NCBI GenBank assembly: GCA_003991915.1
Contig: RQTK01000056.1
Coordinates: 543,687-607,686 of the forward strand
Direction: 5' to 3'
Origin: Elysia chlorotica
Lineage: Eukaryota; Mollusca; Gastropoda; Plakobranchidae
DNA: 64,000 bases
Within the stretch, counting starts at the first letter, position 1; the number at the start of each line of letters is the position of its first letter. Of this stretch, positions 55,278 to 64,000 are shown piece after piece. The notes under the pieces were generated by a model that had not been told where the DNA came from, made no database searches, and saw only the letters and a list, made by a program, of their open reading frames with translations. The translations under genes were made by a program, and so were the position numbers.

Positions 55278-55322
<45 letters not shown>

Positions 55323-55780
55323 GAATGGAAATACCAATAATAATAACAATGAAAGATTGATGGTTATAATAATAACACCCTTAATAATAATAATAATAAT
55401 AATAATACTAAAAACAACAATGAGAGGAAGAAAAAGAAAAAGAAAGAGAAAAAGAAAAAAGAAAAAGAAGATAAAAAGTACTAATATTAATACTAATTCT
55501 AATTCTAATACTATTACTACTAATACTACTAATACTACTAACACTAATAATACTACTAATACTACTAATACCACTAACACTACTAATACTACTAATACTA
55601 CTAATGCTACTAATGCTAATTCTACTGCTAATACTAGTACTAGTAATAATAATAGTAATGATAGCAATGATAGTAATGATAGTAATGATAGTAATGTGTA
55701 ATAGTAATGATAGTAATATATAATAGTAATGATAGTAATAATAGTAATATAAAGAATATACTTTTTGCAGAGCATGCGAT
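55275..55780. repeat. Compound AT-rich microsatellites (AAT, ACTAAT, AGTAATGAT)
   Basis: AAT repeats (55280-55320 and 55385-55410), an AAAGAA-rich stretch, then ACTAAT-type repeats (about 55480-55620) and AGTAATGAT repeats (about 55645-55750). Long frames here (poly-Ile/Val/Leu or Thr/Asn) are artefacts. Confidence 0.9.
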
Positions 55781-56879
55781 TGTTTCCTATATCCTCCGCT
55801 TTAAAGAGTCGCGAGACAAATTGTTCTTCGAAAACTGCGTGTTTAACATTGATTTATCTGTGCCCTTTGAATTTTGGAGGGGTCTAAGCTGAAAAGTACA
55901 CACTAAGCAATGATGTACTTCTGGGTCTTAGCCAGCTGATCACGTTGTAATTATGTTTCAGTTCGACATGGAATTATGAAAGACAGGTCAATACATAAAA
56001 GGATTGGGGGAGGGGGATGGGGATGGGGATTCTTTTTTTAATTTGTGTGTGTGTGTGTGTGTGTGAGGATTTAACGTCGGTCGTTAGCCGCTGAGCTAAA
56101 TTGCGGAATTAAGTTTGACAAAATTCGAGCCCCTTTACAGAAACAGAGCAGGGTCACCATGACCACCATTTCAACTGGCCATCACTTCACAGACACAAGT
56201 CCAACTAACAACGTGCCAGAGTGGCAGTGAGGTGTTGCTTGGGAATGTGTTTTTCGTGTTAGAAATGGTTTTAGTATCAATTTTACTGCTTTTTGTTTTT
56301 CAAAGGTCAAAACATAACAGGTCCTTGCTTCTAAGCTATCTAGTTGTTTACATACTGTCATGTTTAATTAAAAAAATAGATTTAACAGACAATTGTGCAT
56401 ACAGTGATTTTTTTTTCTCATAACTCGGCACAGCCGACTAAGGTACCGGATTAACATTATAAAACCCACAAAATCAGACAGATCTATACCTTAGTAAAGC
56501 AACAGCAGAGACTGCAGAGAGTACTCTACAAGACTCTGCAATAAAAATAACAAAACATACCCGAATAATTTATGGAGTTGACAGACGAATCGTCACTGTC
56601 TAGATATGGACAAAATTGCAGTGTTTGTTGCCCCAGCAGAGATTGGTGTGAAACGTGGCTTAATTGGAGAACAGAAAGAATAAGAAGTTTTATAAGAAAG
56701 AAAGGAAGATAGAAACGGGTTGTGTTCTCCTCTATTATAACCTTTGTTATGATACAGAAAACAATATTTTATATACTCTATGAAGACATTCAGATAATTG
56801 CGCCGCCTTGAAAGGCCGTTGTAAGTAGTGCAGGACGACGTCGTATCGATTATTTTTCAAACGATGATTTTTTCCGGTC
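55781..56879. other. Non-coding, nothing recognised
   Basis: Contains a short GT dinucleotide tract at 56043-56066. No exon seen. Confidence 0.45.
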
Positions 56880-57450
56880 CTTAAATTAAAGCCCGTAATT
56901 TTCTGTAGGTAGGTCCTTCATCGAATGTTAATTTTTTCAGTTTAGCTGCTCCGTATTTATATTTAGGTGTGGTAAGCTTCCCTCGTCCGATTGCAGGCTT
57001 TATCTTCCCCATCCGGTTCTTACTCATCCCCAGAATAACTAATTTTTCATCCAGCTGCACTAGCCTCAAGATGAACTGTAATCTTAGATGCTATATATTG
57101 CCATAGCGTTCTTACGTCTGCGCATGATAAAAGAAATGCAGTCCCCACACCAGGTGAATTTTTCTGAGTCTCTGATACTCATTCTTTCTAACAGTCTTTT
57201 TAGTTGTTACTGGTTGGTCAGATGTTGTAAAGAACCGTCCACTGGGTTACTCACAGTCGAGTTTCTGCAGTGCATTCCGCTGCTACACTCCAGTATCCCT
57301 CATTTATACTACTTAATCCATACTTTTCGCCACATTATTATGTATAAAAGGTTCCTAAACGGTGCGTGACGTCTTATCCAGGCGTTTTCTGTTTAATTTA
57401 GCCATATCCTCTACAGAAATAGGTGTACAATCATACACTGCTTCACAAAT
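56880..57450 (-). mobile_element. Probable LINE remnant, family uncertain
   Basis: Minus strand reads KLVILGMSKNRMGKIKPAIG and KYKYGAAKLKKLTFDEGPTY, with a preceding broken stretch (VWGLHFFYHAQT, ERYGNI). The charged, frame-broken texture and proximity to the L1-like RT fragment suggest retrotransposon coding debris. I cannot match it to a named domain. Confidence 0.35.
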
Positions 57451-57494
57451 GCCGTTATTTATGTATTGTTTTTAATGCATTTGAAAAAGCATTG

Positions 57495-57650
57495 ATTAAA
57501 ATCTAAAAGAGCTCTTGAGTAATTCACTTGTCGAGTTACAAAATCCTCAAATTAATGAATGTCAAACTCGGCCCATTTAATTAAAATCTAAAAGGGCTCT
57601 TGTGTTATTCACTTGCCGAGTGATAAAATCTTAAAATAAAATGCCCAACC
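57495..57650. repeat. 85-bp tandem duplication
   Basis: ATTAAAATCTAAAAGAGCTC (57495) recurs as ATTAAAATCTAAAAGGGCTC (57580), each followed by TTATTCACTTG-like and CGAGT segments. Two copies, in tandem. Confidence 0.8.
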
Positions 57651-58109
57651 CCGCCTAAACAATTTAATCCATTTTCTCATCAATCTTAATGTGGAAATAC
57701 AAAATTAATGTGTGGTTGTGTGATACACATATTTTTCTCTTAATCATAAAGGCAAAATTAAATTCAAAACCATTTTTGTTTAGATATAGAAAGTTTTTTT
57801 GCCTTTCCTGTAAAATCTCCTCCCATGGACTTGAGTGTTTGAGACTTAAGGGACGGATTCCCTTCGTTAATAGATGATTTTAGAGAAAGACGTTTCCCTT
57901 TGAACTTTACCGCGTGATTAATGTACAAAGGATGATAATAAGCAACATTATCTTTGTGAAAACAGTTTAGGCATAGCTTCAGTGATTCGCTCAGAATTGG
58001 CTATTGATTAAACGTATCCTTTGTAACCTTAGCCGTAATGCGACTTGAAATAGCAGCATTTCCGCCAACCATGTTAAGGAAATGCAGGGGACATGCTTTC
58101 TAACTCATC

Positions 58110-58640
58110 TTCATCAGTTCCAGATCACAGACGCCTTAACAAGCGTAAAAGACTGCTTTATTTTTGCGATGTCTATCATTTTGATTCCCCCGTGAATGTA
58201 GGGAGAGCACAGCGTGCTTCTTTCGATATTTTTCAAAGGCTTTTTTGCATCTTGTTTTCCAAAGCAATGTTTTTTCCATTTTTTTAAAGTTTGAGAGCAG
58301 AGACGTTGTGCATATTTTTGTGTCAACTAAATCTTCAAGGAAAATTGATGTATCATCCGCGAAGTATGCGGTATTTTTACTTTGTATGTTGGCGAGATCT
58401 TAACACCTTTGATTTTGTTCTCTTGTAAGATTTTAAAGGACAGGAATTCCGCGGCTATAATAAAATCTGAAGAATGCCATCCTTGTCTAACGCCACGTGC
58501 AATAAGTACAATCTTCGAAACGGTATCCTCCGTTTATTACCCAGCTGTTCCTATTAGTTAAAAAATCAGTCCATCATTTAAAACAACCTTGAAATCCCAT
58601 TCTATGAAATGCATTAATTAAATAAGATTTGTAAGATTTG
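58110..58640 (-). mobile_element. L1/Tx1-like LINE RT fragment
   Basis: Minus strand, with frame changes: SWVINGGYRFE, RGVRQGWHSSDFIIAAEFLS and KILQENKIKGVKI (RT palm, like GCRQG.PLSP.LFil.aE.L...I), then FGKQDAKKPLKNIERSTLC and GGIKMIDIAKIKQSF (post-RT, like I.R..lc.p...GGL...Di). The catalytic YADD block is not readable. It may be the same family as the 3' part at 44450. Confidence 0.7.
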
Positions 58641-58734
58641 TAAATAAGATGTGTAAATGGCTTTTTTAACTAATACACAGCATAACCTCTTGAAGAGAAC
58701 CTTCAGATGCCGTCTACTACCAGCAAAAGTCCTC

Positions 58735-58960
58735 AGCGTTTCAACTCCAGATTATGGGGGCACTGGTTCAAATACATCGACTCAATATTGTCCCCTACTG
58801 GTGGAGCCGGCGTACGTAAAATGCGACTGGCTGAGACAGGAGTCCAGATCTCCTTTGCATGTTTCGCGTTTGGCATGTGAAATTCACAGACGTTAGTCTT
58901 GGGGGGACTTATCCATAATTTAGCCTATAAAATACCAATGTTGGACGTTAGAAAAAAAAG
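58735..58960 (+). mobile_element. SINE, diverged, body and tail
   Basis: ACTGGTTCAAATACATCGAC (B-box remnant), GACTGGCTGAGACAGGAGTC, CACAGACGTTAGTCTTGGGG, ACCAATGTTGGACGTTAGAA. Most of the head is lost. Confidence 0.8.
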
Positions 58961-59154
58961 AAAAAAAATGTATTGTAAATTTGTCAGTTGTTTCACCATA
59001 CTGACAAGTATGCGACACATAGCTGCCACGCTAAAAAGTCAAACACAGTTCATAAAATACAATAGACACTCCAACTGTGGCAGAGAGACGTAAACACAGT
59101 GTCCAACACAAGTAGCTTTGTTACGCATTCAACATTCCATTTCGTCTCCATTCA

Positions 59155-59410
59155 AGGGAAGCGCTATAGCCCTGGGACAGAACATCGGCTTTCAACGCAG
59201 GAGGTCCGTAGTTCGAGCCCCTCTTTTGAGACCGTGTCTCCTACTGGTTGGACCGGTTTAATGTGGTCGGCTGTACAGAGACGTGGTAATCCCGCAATAT
59301 TTGTGGGGCAGCACGTAAGCTTGTCAGACGTTATTCTTGAGGTCCGTCTACACTCTACAGTATAGCCTATGTAGTACTGACGTTTAACGCTAATCAACAA
59401 CACACTTGCT
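59155..59410 (+). mobile_element. SINE, head type 1, full length
   Basis: AAGCGCTATAGCCCTGGGAC, ACATCGGCTTTCAACGCAGG, B box GTTCGAGCCCC, body CTACTGGTTGGACCGGTTTA, tail GTCAGACGTTATTCTTGAGG to CTGACGTTTAACGCTAATCA. Confidence 0.9.
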
Positions 59411-59614
59411 TTCTCTCCCATAAATGTCTTTCACCAGTGATTCAACTGCCAGATGAGTTATATATAATTATGTTAAGACTCCAAAATTTATTTTTTCTTC
59501 CATCGTGTACATTAGGAGCTTTTCTTAATACCTTTCATATATTATCATATTGTTCCATCTCTTAAAACGCTCCTCCGTTTAACACAATTTATTTTTTTCA
59601 ATGTCACTAGTACG

Positions 59615-59850
59615 GTGGCGAACTGGCCCAAGTGGTAGATCATCGTTCTTCGAATCGGGAAGTCCCCGGTTTAAAACAAACAATCGGTCAAACATTTATT
59701 TGTCCGATGTCGTCCTCTACTGATTTAGTCGGTGTCACAGTCAGTCATTGTCTCGTGTGTGGCAGCACAGAAAGTTTTCGGACGTTTTTTCTTGGGGCCT
59801 TTCCACAATAAAGCTTTTTATTTTGCTGACCCTTTACGTCAACCACCTCT
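59615..59850 (+). mobile_element. SINE, head type 2
   Basis: Head GGCGAACTGGCCCAAGTGGT (A-box-like TGGCCCAAGTGG), GAATCGGGAAGTCCCCGGTT (anticodon-arm-like and B-box-like). Body TTTAGTCGGTGTCACAGTCA, tail CGGACGTTTTTTCTTGGGGC. Confidence 0.85.
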
Positions 59851-59851
59851 T

Positions 59852-60015
59852 GGTGTCAGTTTAAAGTGATCGGCTGAGACAGGAGTCATAGTTTCCTCGC
59901 CCTGTCTCGTGTGTGGCAGCACATAAAATTGTCAGACGTCAGTCATGGGTCCCATCCAAAAGATAGGCTATAAAGTGCTAATGTTGGACATTAAACAAAC
60001 TCAACTCAACCACCT
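59852..60015 (+). mobile_element. SINE, headless body and tail
   Basis: TTGGTGTCAGTTTAAAGTGA, CGGCTGAGACAGGAGTCATA, GTGTGGCAGCACATAAAATT, GTCAGACGTCAGTCATGGGT, AAACAAACTCAACTCAACC. It begins almost where the previous copy ends. Confidence 0.9.
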
Positions 60016-60264
60016 CTCTAGCTTGTATTTTTTCTAAGGTATGGGTTCCAAATTCCAAGTTGTTTTCTCTTTTCTCCATCTACACATTTGACTCTTTCTA
60101 CTGTTTCAATCAATGCCTTGTAATTTAGAGTTCTTGGTTCCACTTTCCATTTTCAGCCCCTTATCTCTATCCTAGACACGGCTTTAAATCTACCGTTTTA
60201 TAGTCTCTGAAACATTCATATCCATGTTTTTAGTAACAGTTCAAGCTATTTACTTTGTCATTTA

Positions 60265-60530
60265 AAAAGGGGGAGCAGTAGCCATGTGGTAGAACATCGG
60301 CTTCCGACGCAGGAGGTCCGTAGTTCGAGCCCTGGCGATTTAGCTTTATACTGGTTGGGTCGGTGTTTGTTTGCTGTGATCGACTTAGACGAAAGTCATG
60401 GTATCCCCGCTCTGTTTCGTGTGTGACTGCAAATAAAATGGTCACACCTCACTGTTGGGCCCGTCCACAATATAGCATATTACATAGTGCTCATGTTAGG
60501 CATTAAACCAACGAAACTCTACTCAACTCA
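60265..60530 (+). mobile_element. SINE, head type 1, full length
   Basis: GGGGGAGCAGTAGCCATGTG, ACATCGGCTTCCGACGCAGG, B box GTTCGAGCCC, body TGGTTGGGTCGGTGTTTGTT, tail CCGTCCACAATATAGCATAT to ACGAAACTCTACTCAACTCA. It is inserted within the satellite-like region. Confidence 0.92.
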
Positions 60531-60569
60531 TCCTTTACTTTTACTTCTATTTACTTTATTTCATACAGA

Positions 60570-60692
60570 CTCCGCGCTCTGTCTCGTGTGTGGCAGCACA
60601 TAAAATTTGTTAGACGTCACACTTGAGACCATTCCACAAAAAAGCTTATAGAGTGCTGACAGACGTAAAAAAACCAACTCAACCCAACTCAT
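60570..60692 (+). mobile_element. SINE, 3' half
   Basis: GCTCTGTCTCGTGTGTGGCA, CACATAAAATTTGTTAGACG, TCACACTTGAGACCATTCCA, ending AAACCAACTCAACCCAACTC. Confidence 0.88.
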
Positions 60693-61084
60693 CTGAATTT
60701 CAAACCAGTACCAATGCATCGGGATTTTGGGTTCCAACTCCCAGATCAGTCTCTTTGCTCCATTTTAAACATTGATTTACATACACTGTACTTAAATGTT
60801 GTATATGTATCGTGTTTTGGAATCCATCCCAATGTTGTCGTCTTTCTTTTTCAAGAGTATCATGTCTCCTGCTTGAGCCTAAGCTGAAGGCTCCAACTCC
60901 GATGTTTCAGCATCTCGCTTCTATCCTGAACATGTCCTACATCTAGTGTGTTTTGATCCTGCTCATATATGCTGAGACATGGGTCCCAAATGCTATAATT
61001 ATATAAATCGGTCTGCACCACCCTACTGCTGGGTTTCATCTCCTTCGTTTAAATCCCTGCAATTCATTATGAGATGGTCATTCT

Positions 61085-61113
61085 CTCCATCTCTCTCTCT
61101 CTCTCTTTCTCTT

Positions 61114-61168
<55 letters not shown>

Positions 61169-61170
61169 AT
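61085..61170. repeat. CT microsatellite inside the array
   Basis: TC repeats of about 75 bases. The corresponding positions of later blocks (about 62478 and 63585) have only short TCTC runs, so the expansion is specific to this block. Confidence 0.92.
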
Positions 61171-64000
61171 TTTTCCTCCTACTATTATGTATACCAATAC
61201 TATCTTTGAACTCTCATTCAAAAGTCTTTTTTACATGAACACAATCGATTCTTCTTTATGATTCTATCACTCTCAAATATCCAAGGTTGTGGATTCTGAA
61301 CCACATAATAAGGTTTTCTCCACCACGTTAAACGTTGTTGTTATTTTAAGTATTTCAATATTTGGAGAAATTCGCAAATTTTTTGTCCAAATTACCACAC
61401 ATTTAGTGTCTACTACATTCTATATATTTCCCTATATCAGTGTGTCACAAACATTCTGGTCGATTTTTTTAATGCACAGTTCAAGCCATTTCCTGCATCC
61501 TTTAAAGTCGGTTCTATTTACAGCAATTCATACCGGTACAATGTATCAAAGGTTATGGGTTCCAACTCCCATATTACAGTGGGTCTCCTCCATTTTAAAC
61601 AGTTTTACGTATTATTGCTCAAAAAGCGATTTATGGGTCCCATACCCGTAACACATTCTCTCTACTATATTTAAAACTTTAACCTTGCTTAATGAAATTG
61701 TTAGTTGTTGGTTACGTTACACCTGCAATATTGCAGCCTATTTTCTCCATTTTGAACATTTTAGTGTATCTTTTTATACTTGAAACTTTTTCATATTTTG
61801 TCTGTTTGTTATGGATTCCATAATTATATTAGACCTTTCTCTTTCACGCTATTATCTCTCTGTCTCTGTCGATCTCACGCACTGAGCCTACTGATACATA
61901 TTCTTATACTTAATTTCTTTTATCTCACTCTACATGTTCTCAATCGCACTATTTCCATCTTTATTGCAATTGATATTTTTCTCCTGGATTTATCATCATC
62001 AAACTTCCAGAGTTCTCGGTTCTGGCCCACATAATACTATTTCTCTCCCCCACGTATCCTCCATTTTAAACATTGTTTTTAAAGATCAACCTTGCTCACA
62101 TAACGTGAGTTATTGTTTCAGGTCCCCTATTAGTTTCTTTCCTCCTTTCAATAGATATTTTTAAATAGTTTATACTTCAATCTTGTTCATATAATTATTT
62201 CAGGTTGTTGGTTCATGCCAATATGTCTGCCTTTTTATCCTGGATAAAACATCACGTCTCCTGTTGGTAAAACAGGTTTCAACACCTAATGTTTCAATTC
62301 TTCTTCTCTATCCTGAACATGTCTCTAATCCACTGTGTTTCAACCATGCTCGTATAATAGTAAATGGGTCTTAACTGTGATATTTAAATCCGCCTGTACC
62401 ACCCTTCACACAGGGTTTAATCTCCTTTCTTTTAATCTGTGTGATTCATCATGAGCTAAGTCTCTGTCTATCGATCTCTCTCTGATTCTCTTTCGTTTTC
62501 CCTTCCTACTTCTATGGATTATTCTAGTTATTTTTGTCTCAGACAACATGGATTTATCTTCTAATTCGTAGGTCCGTTTCGTCTTATCACATTCTGATTC
62601 TACATCCTGTTCTATTACTCTAATATCCAGAGTTATGAGTTATGGTCCACCTAATACACGTTTTCTTCATCTCAGAAATTTGTTTTAACAATTGAAGAAT
62701 TTATGTGTCTAAATTCATATATTTTAATGTTGATCATGTACCCTAAACTTTTAGTCCTTTCTTCTTTTTCAGTCTCTCTCGTACATTTTTATCAATGTTT
62801 TCCAATGTACACTTCAGACTATTACCTCCACACTTTACACTCGGTGCTATTTACAGCATTTCATGCCTGTACCCGTACCAATAATTATATCGTGACAGAT
62901 GGGTTCCAACTCTCAGGTTACAATTTGTCATCTACATATTAAGCATTGTTGTGCATTATATTTCCACATTGCTCGTATACCCAAAGTTATATGGGTTCCA
63001 ACTCCCATACAACAGTATGTCTTCTCCTTTTTAAGCATTGTTTTACATTATATTTTATTTCAAACCTTGCTCAGTTACCAAAAATTATATGGGTTTCAAT
63101 TCCCATATCACAGTGTCTCCCCTTCATTCTAAACATTGTTTTACACCGACTATACTTGAACCGTGTTCCTATGTTATGAGTTTTATTCCATAACAAACCT
63201 TTTCTTCTCAATCCTCTTTTTCATATCTTTTGCCGCAGTCTAAGATATGCTTTAATTCCAACATTAGTCTCTTTCCACCTTTCTAAACATCTTTTTAATA
63301 TTTGATTGTTCAAAAACTTGTTCAAACATTTCGGGTTATGGGCTCATCCCAATATAACGTCATTTGTTCTCCATGAGAAATTATCACGTCTCTTGTTGTC
63401 AGGTTTCAACTCCCAATGTTTTAATTCTTCTTCTTTATCCTAAACATGTCTCATATCCACTGTGTTTTGACCGTGCTGGTATAACAGCTATGGGTCTTAA
63501 CTGCGAGATTTAAATCCGCTTGCACCCAATCTCCTTTCTTTCAATCTCTGGGATTCATGATTTGAGTTAAGTCTTTGTCTATCGACCTGTCCCTCGATGT
63601 CTTTCTCCATTTCTCCCTCTACTGCTATGGATTCTTCTACTTATTTTTTTTATCTCATATAAGATTGGTTTCTCTTCTCATCCGTAGATCCGTTTCGCCT
63701 TAACACACTCATCCAGGTTTATTACACTCAAATATCCAGAAATTTGAGTTCTGGTCCACAAAATGCAAGTTCTCTTCACGCCATAATTTTTTTTAAACAT
63801 TTGATGAAATGTCTGATTTCTGTGTCTAATTTCACACATTTTAGTGTTGATCCGGTACCCTAAACTTTACGTCCTCTGTTCTTTTTCAGTCTCTCTCATA
63901 CTCTTGTTCCTATGTTGTGTGTTGTGGGTTTTATCCCGAAAAGACACCTTTTCTTTTTCATTCATATCTTCTGTCGCAGTCTAGGAAAGGGGTTTGAAAT

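Larger units (their letters stand above)
60020..64000. repeat. Satellite-like higher-order tandem array, reaches window end
   Basis: A pyrimidine-rich array interrupted by SINEs. A short sub-unit recurs every ~100-130 bases: GGGTTCCAACTCCCATAT, CAGT then GTCTCCTCCATTTTAAAC, ATTGTTTTACATTATA, CTTGCTC. Larger blocks repeat too. ATCATGTCTCCTGCTTGAGC (about 60865) aligns with ATCACGTCTCCTGTTGGTAA (62250) and ATCACGTCTCTTGTTGTCAG (63384). ATTTACAGCAATTCATACC (61515) aligns with ATTTACAGCATTTCATGCC (62850). TCTCAAATATCCAAGGTTGT (61271) aligns with 62618 and 63727. Block spacing is ~1.33-1.39 kb then ~1.11-1.14 kb. There is no coding function. Open frames here are by-products of repeat composition. 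Confidence 0.8.

Noticed and set aside
55137-55775. 212-codon Ile/Val/Leu-rich minus-strand frame
   Set aside because: Translation of AAT/ACT microsatellites; not a membrane protein.
61780-63179. Several 76-120-codon frames near the right end
   Set aside because: They recur at matching places in the tandem array and share its Ser/Phe/Leu/His composition, so they are repeat by-products.

Overview
This is a eukaryotic (metazoan) genomic window, with no sign of bacterial, viral or organellar origin. Coding exons are sparse and have GT-AG introns. Most of the rest is transposon debris, microsatellites and AT-rich non-coding DNA. The only well-supported complete gene is a spliced rhodopsin-class peptide-type GPCR. 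A mollusc, perhaps a gastropod, is a plausible guess from the SINE/LINE mix and the receptor, but it is inference and no marker here fixes the species.

Layout. 1-5.6 kb: CT/GA and TTG microsatellites, two SINE pieces and a ~240-bp tandem repeat, with no convincing gene. 5.68-15.53 kb (+): a three-exon GPCR (5680-6741, 13660-13869, 14639-15526; 719 codons by my splicing) with a (TCA)n tract just after the stop. Its 6.9-kb first intron is the most unusual part of the window. At the donor end a copy of the last 72 bases of exon 1, with a working-looking donor, forms a possible in-frame 84-nt cassette exon and is followed by a ~97-bp minisatellite. At the acceptor end lie eleven degenerate copies of the 3' splice site plus the first ~14 codons of the TM6 exon. 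15.6-33 kb: AT-rich intergenic DNA with SINEs, microsatellites, a 344-N assembly gap inside a long inverted repeat, and a pair of ~320-bp direct repeats.

33.8-51.4 kb (+ strand exons): two exons of a TRPM-like N-terminal (SLOG) domain (38267-38459, 39160-39266), a possible tiny first exon (33834-33875) and one good exon of unknown identity (51141-51354). The flanking TRPM exons were not found, so the gene may be partial or decayed. Among them on the - strand is a transposon graveyard: CR1/L2-like LINE fragments, a decayed DNA transposon with terminal inverted repeats and a disrupted transposase-like gene, a second transposase fragment interrupted by an L1/Tx1-like LINE, and a CR1-like LINE (copy A) carrying a nested RTE-like 3' end.

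51.8-58.6 kb: LINE copy B (lacking the RT region present in A), an RTE-like endonuclease fragment, ACTAAT-type and AAT microsatellites and L1-like remnants. 58.7-60.7 kb: a cluster of six SINEs. About 60.0-64.0 kb: a pyrimidine-rich satellite-like array with short sub-repeats organised into ~1.1-1.4-kb higher-order units, running off the right edge. At least 22 copies or fragments of one tRNA-headed SINE family occur in the window, with two different tRNA-like heads attached to the same body and tail.
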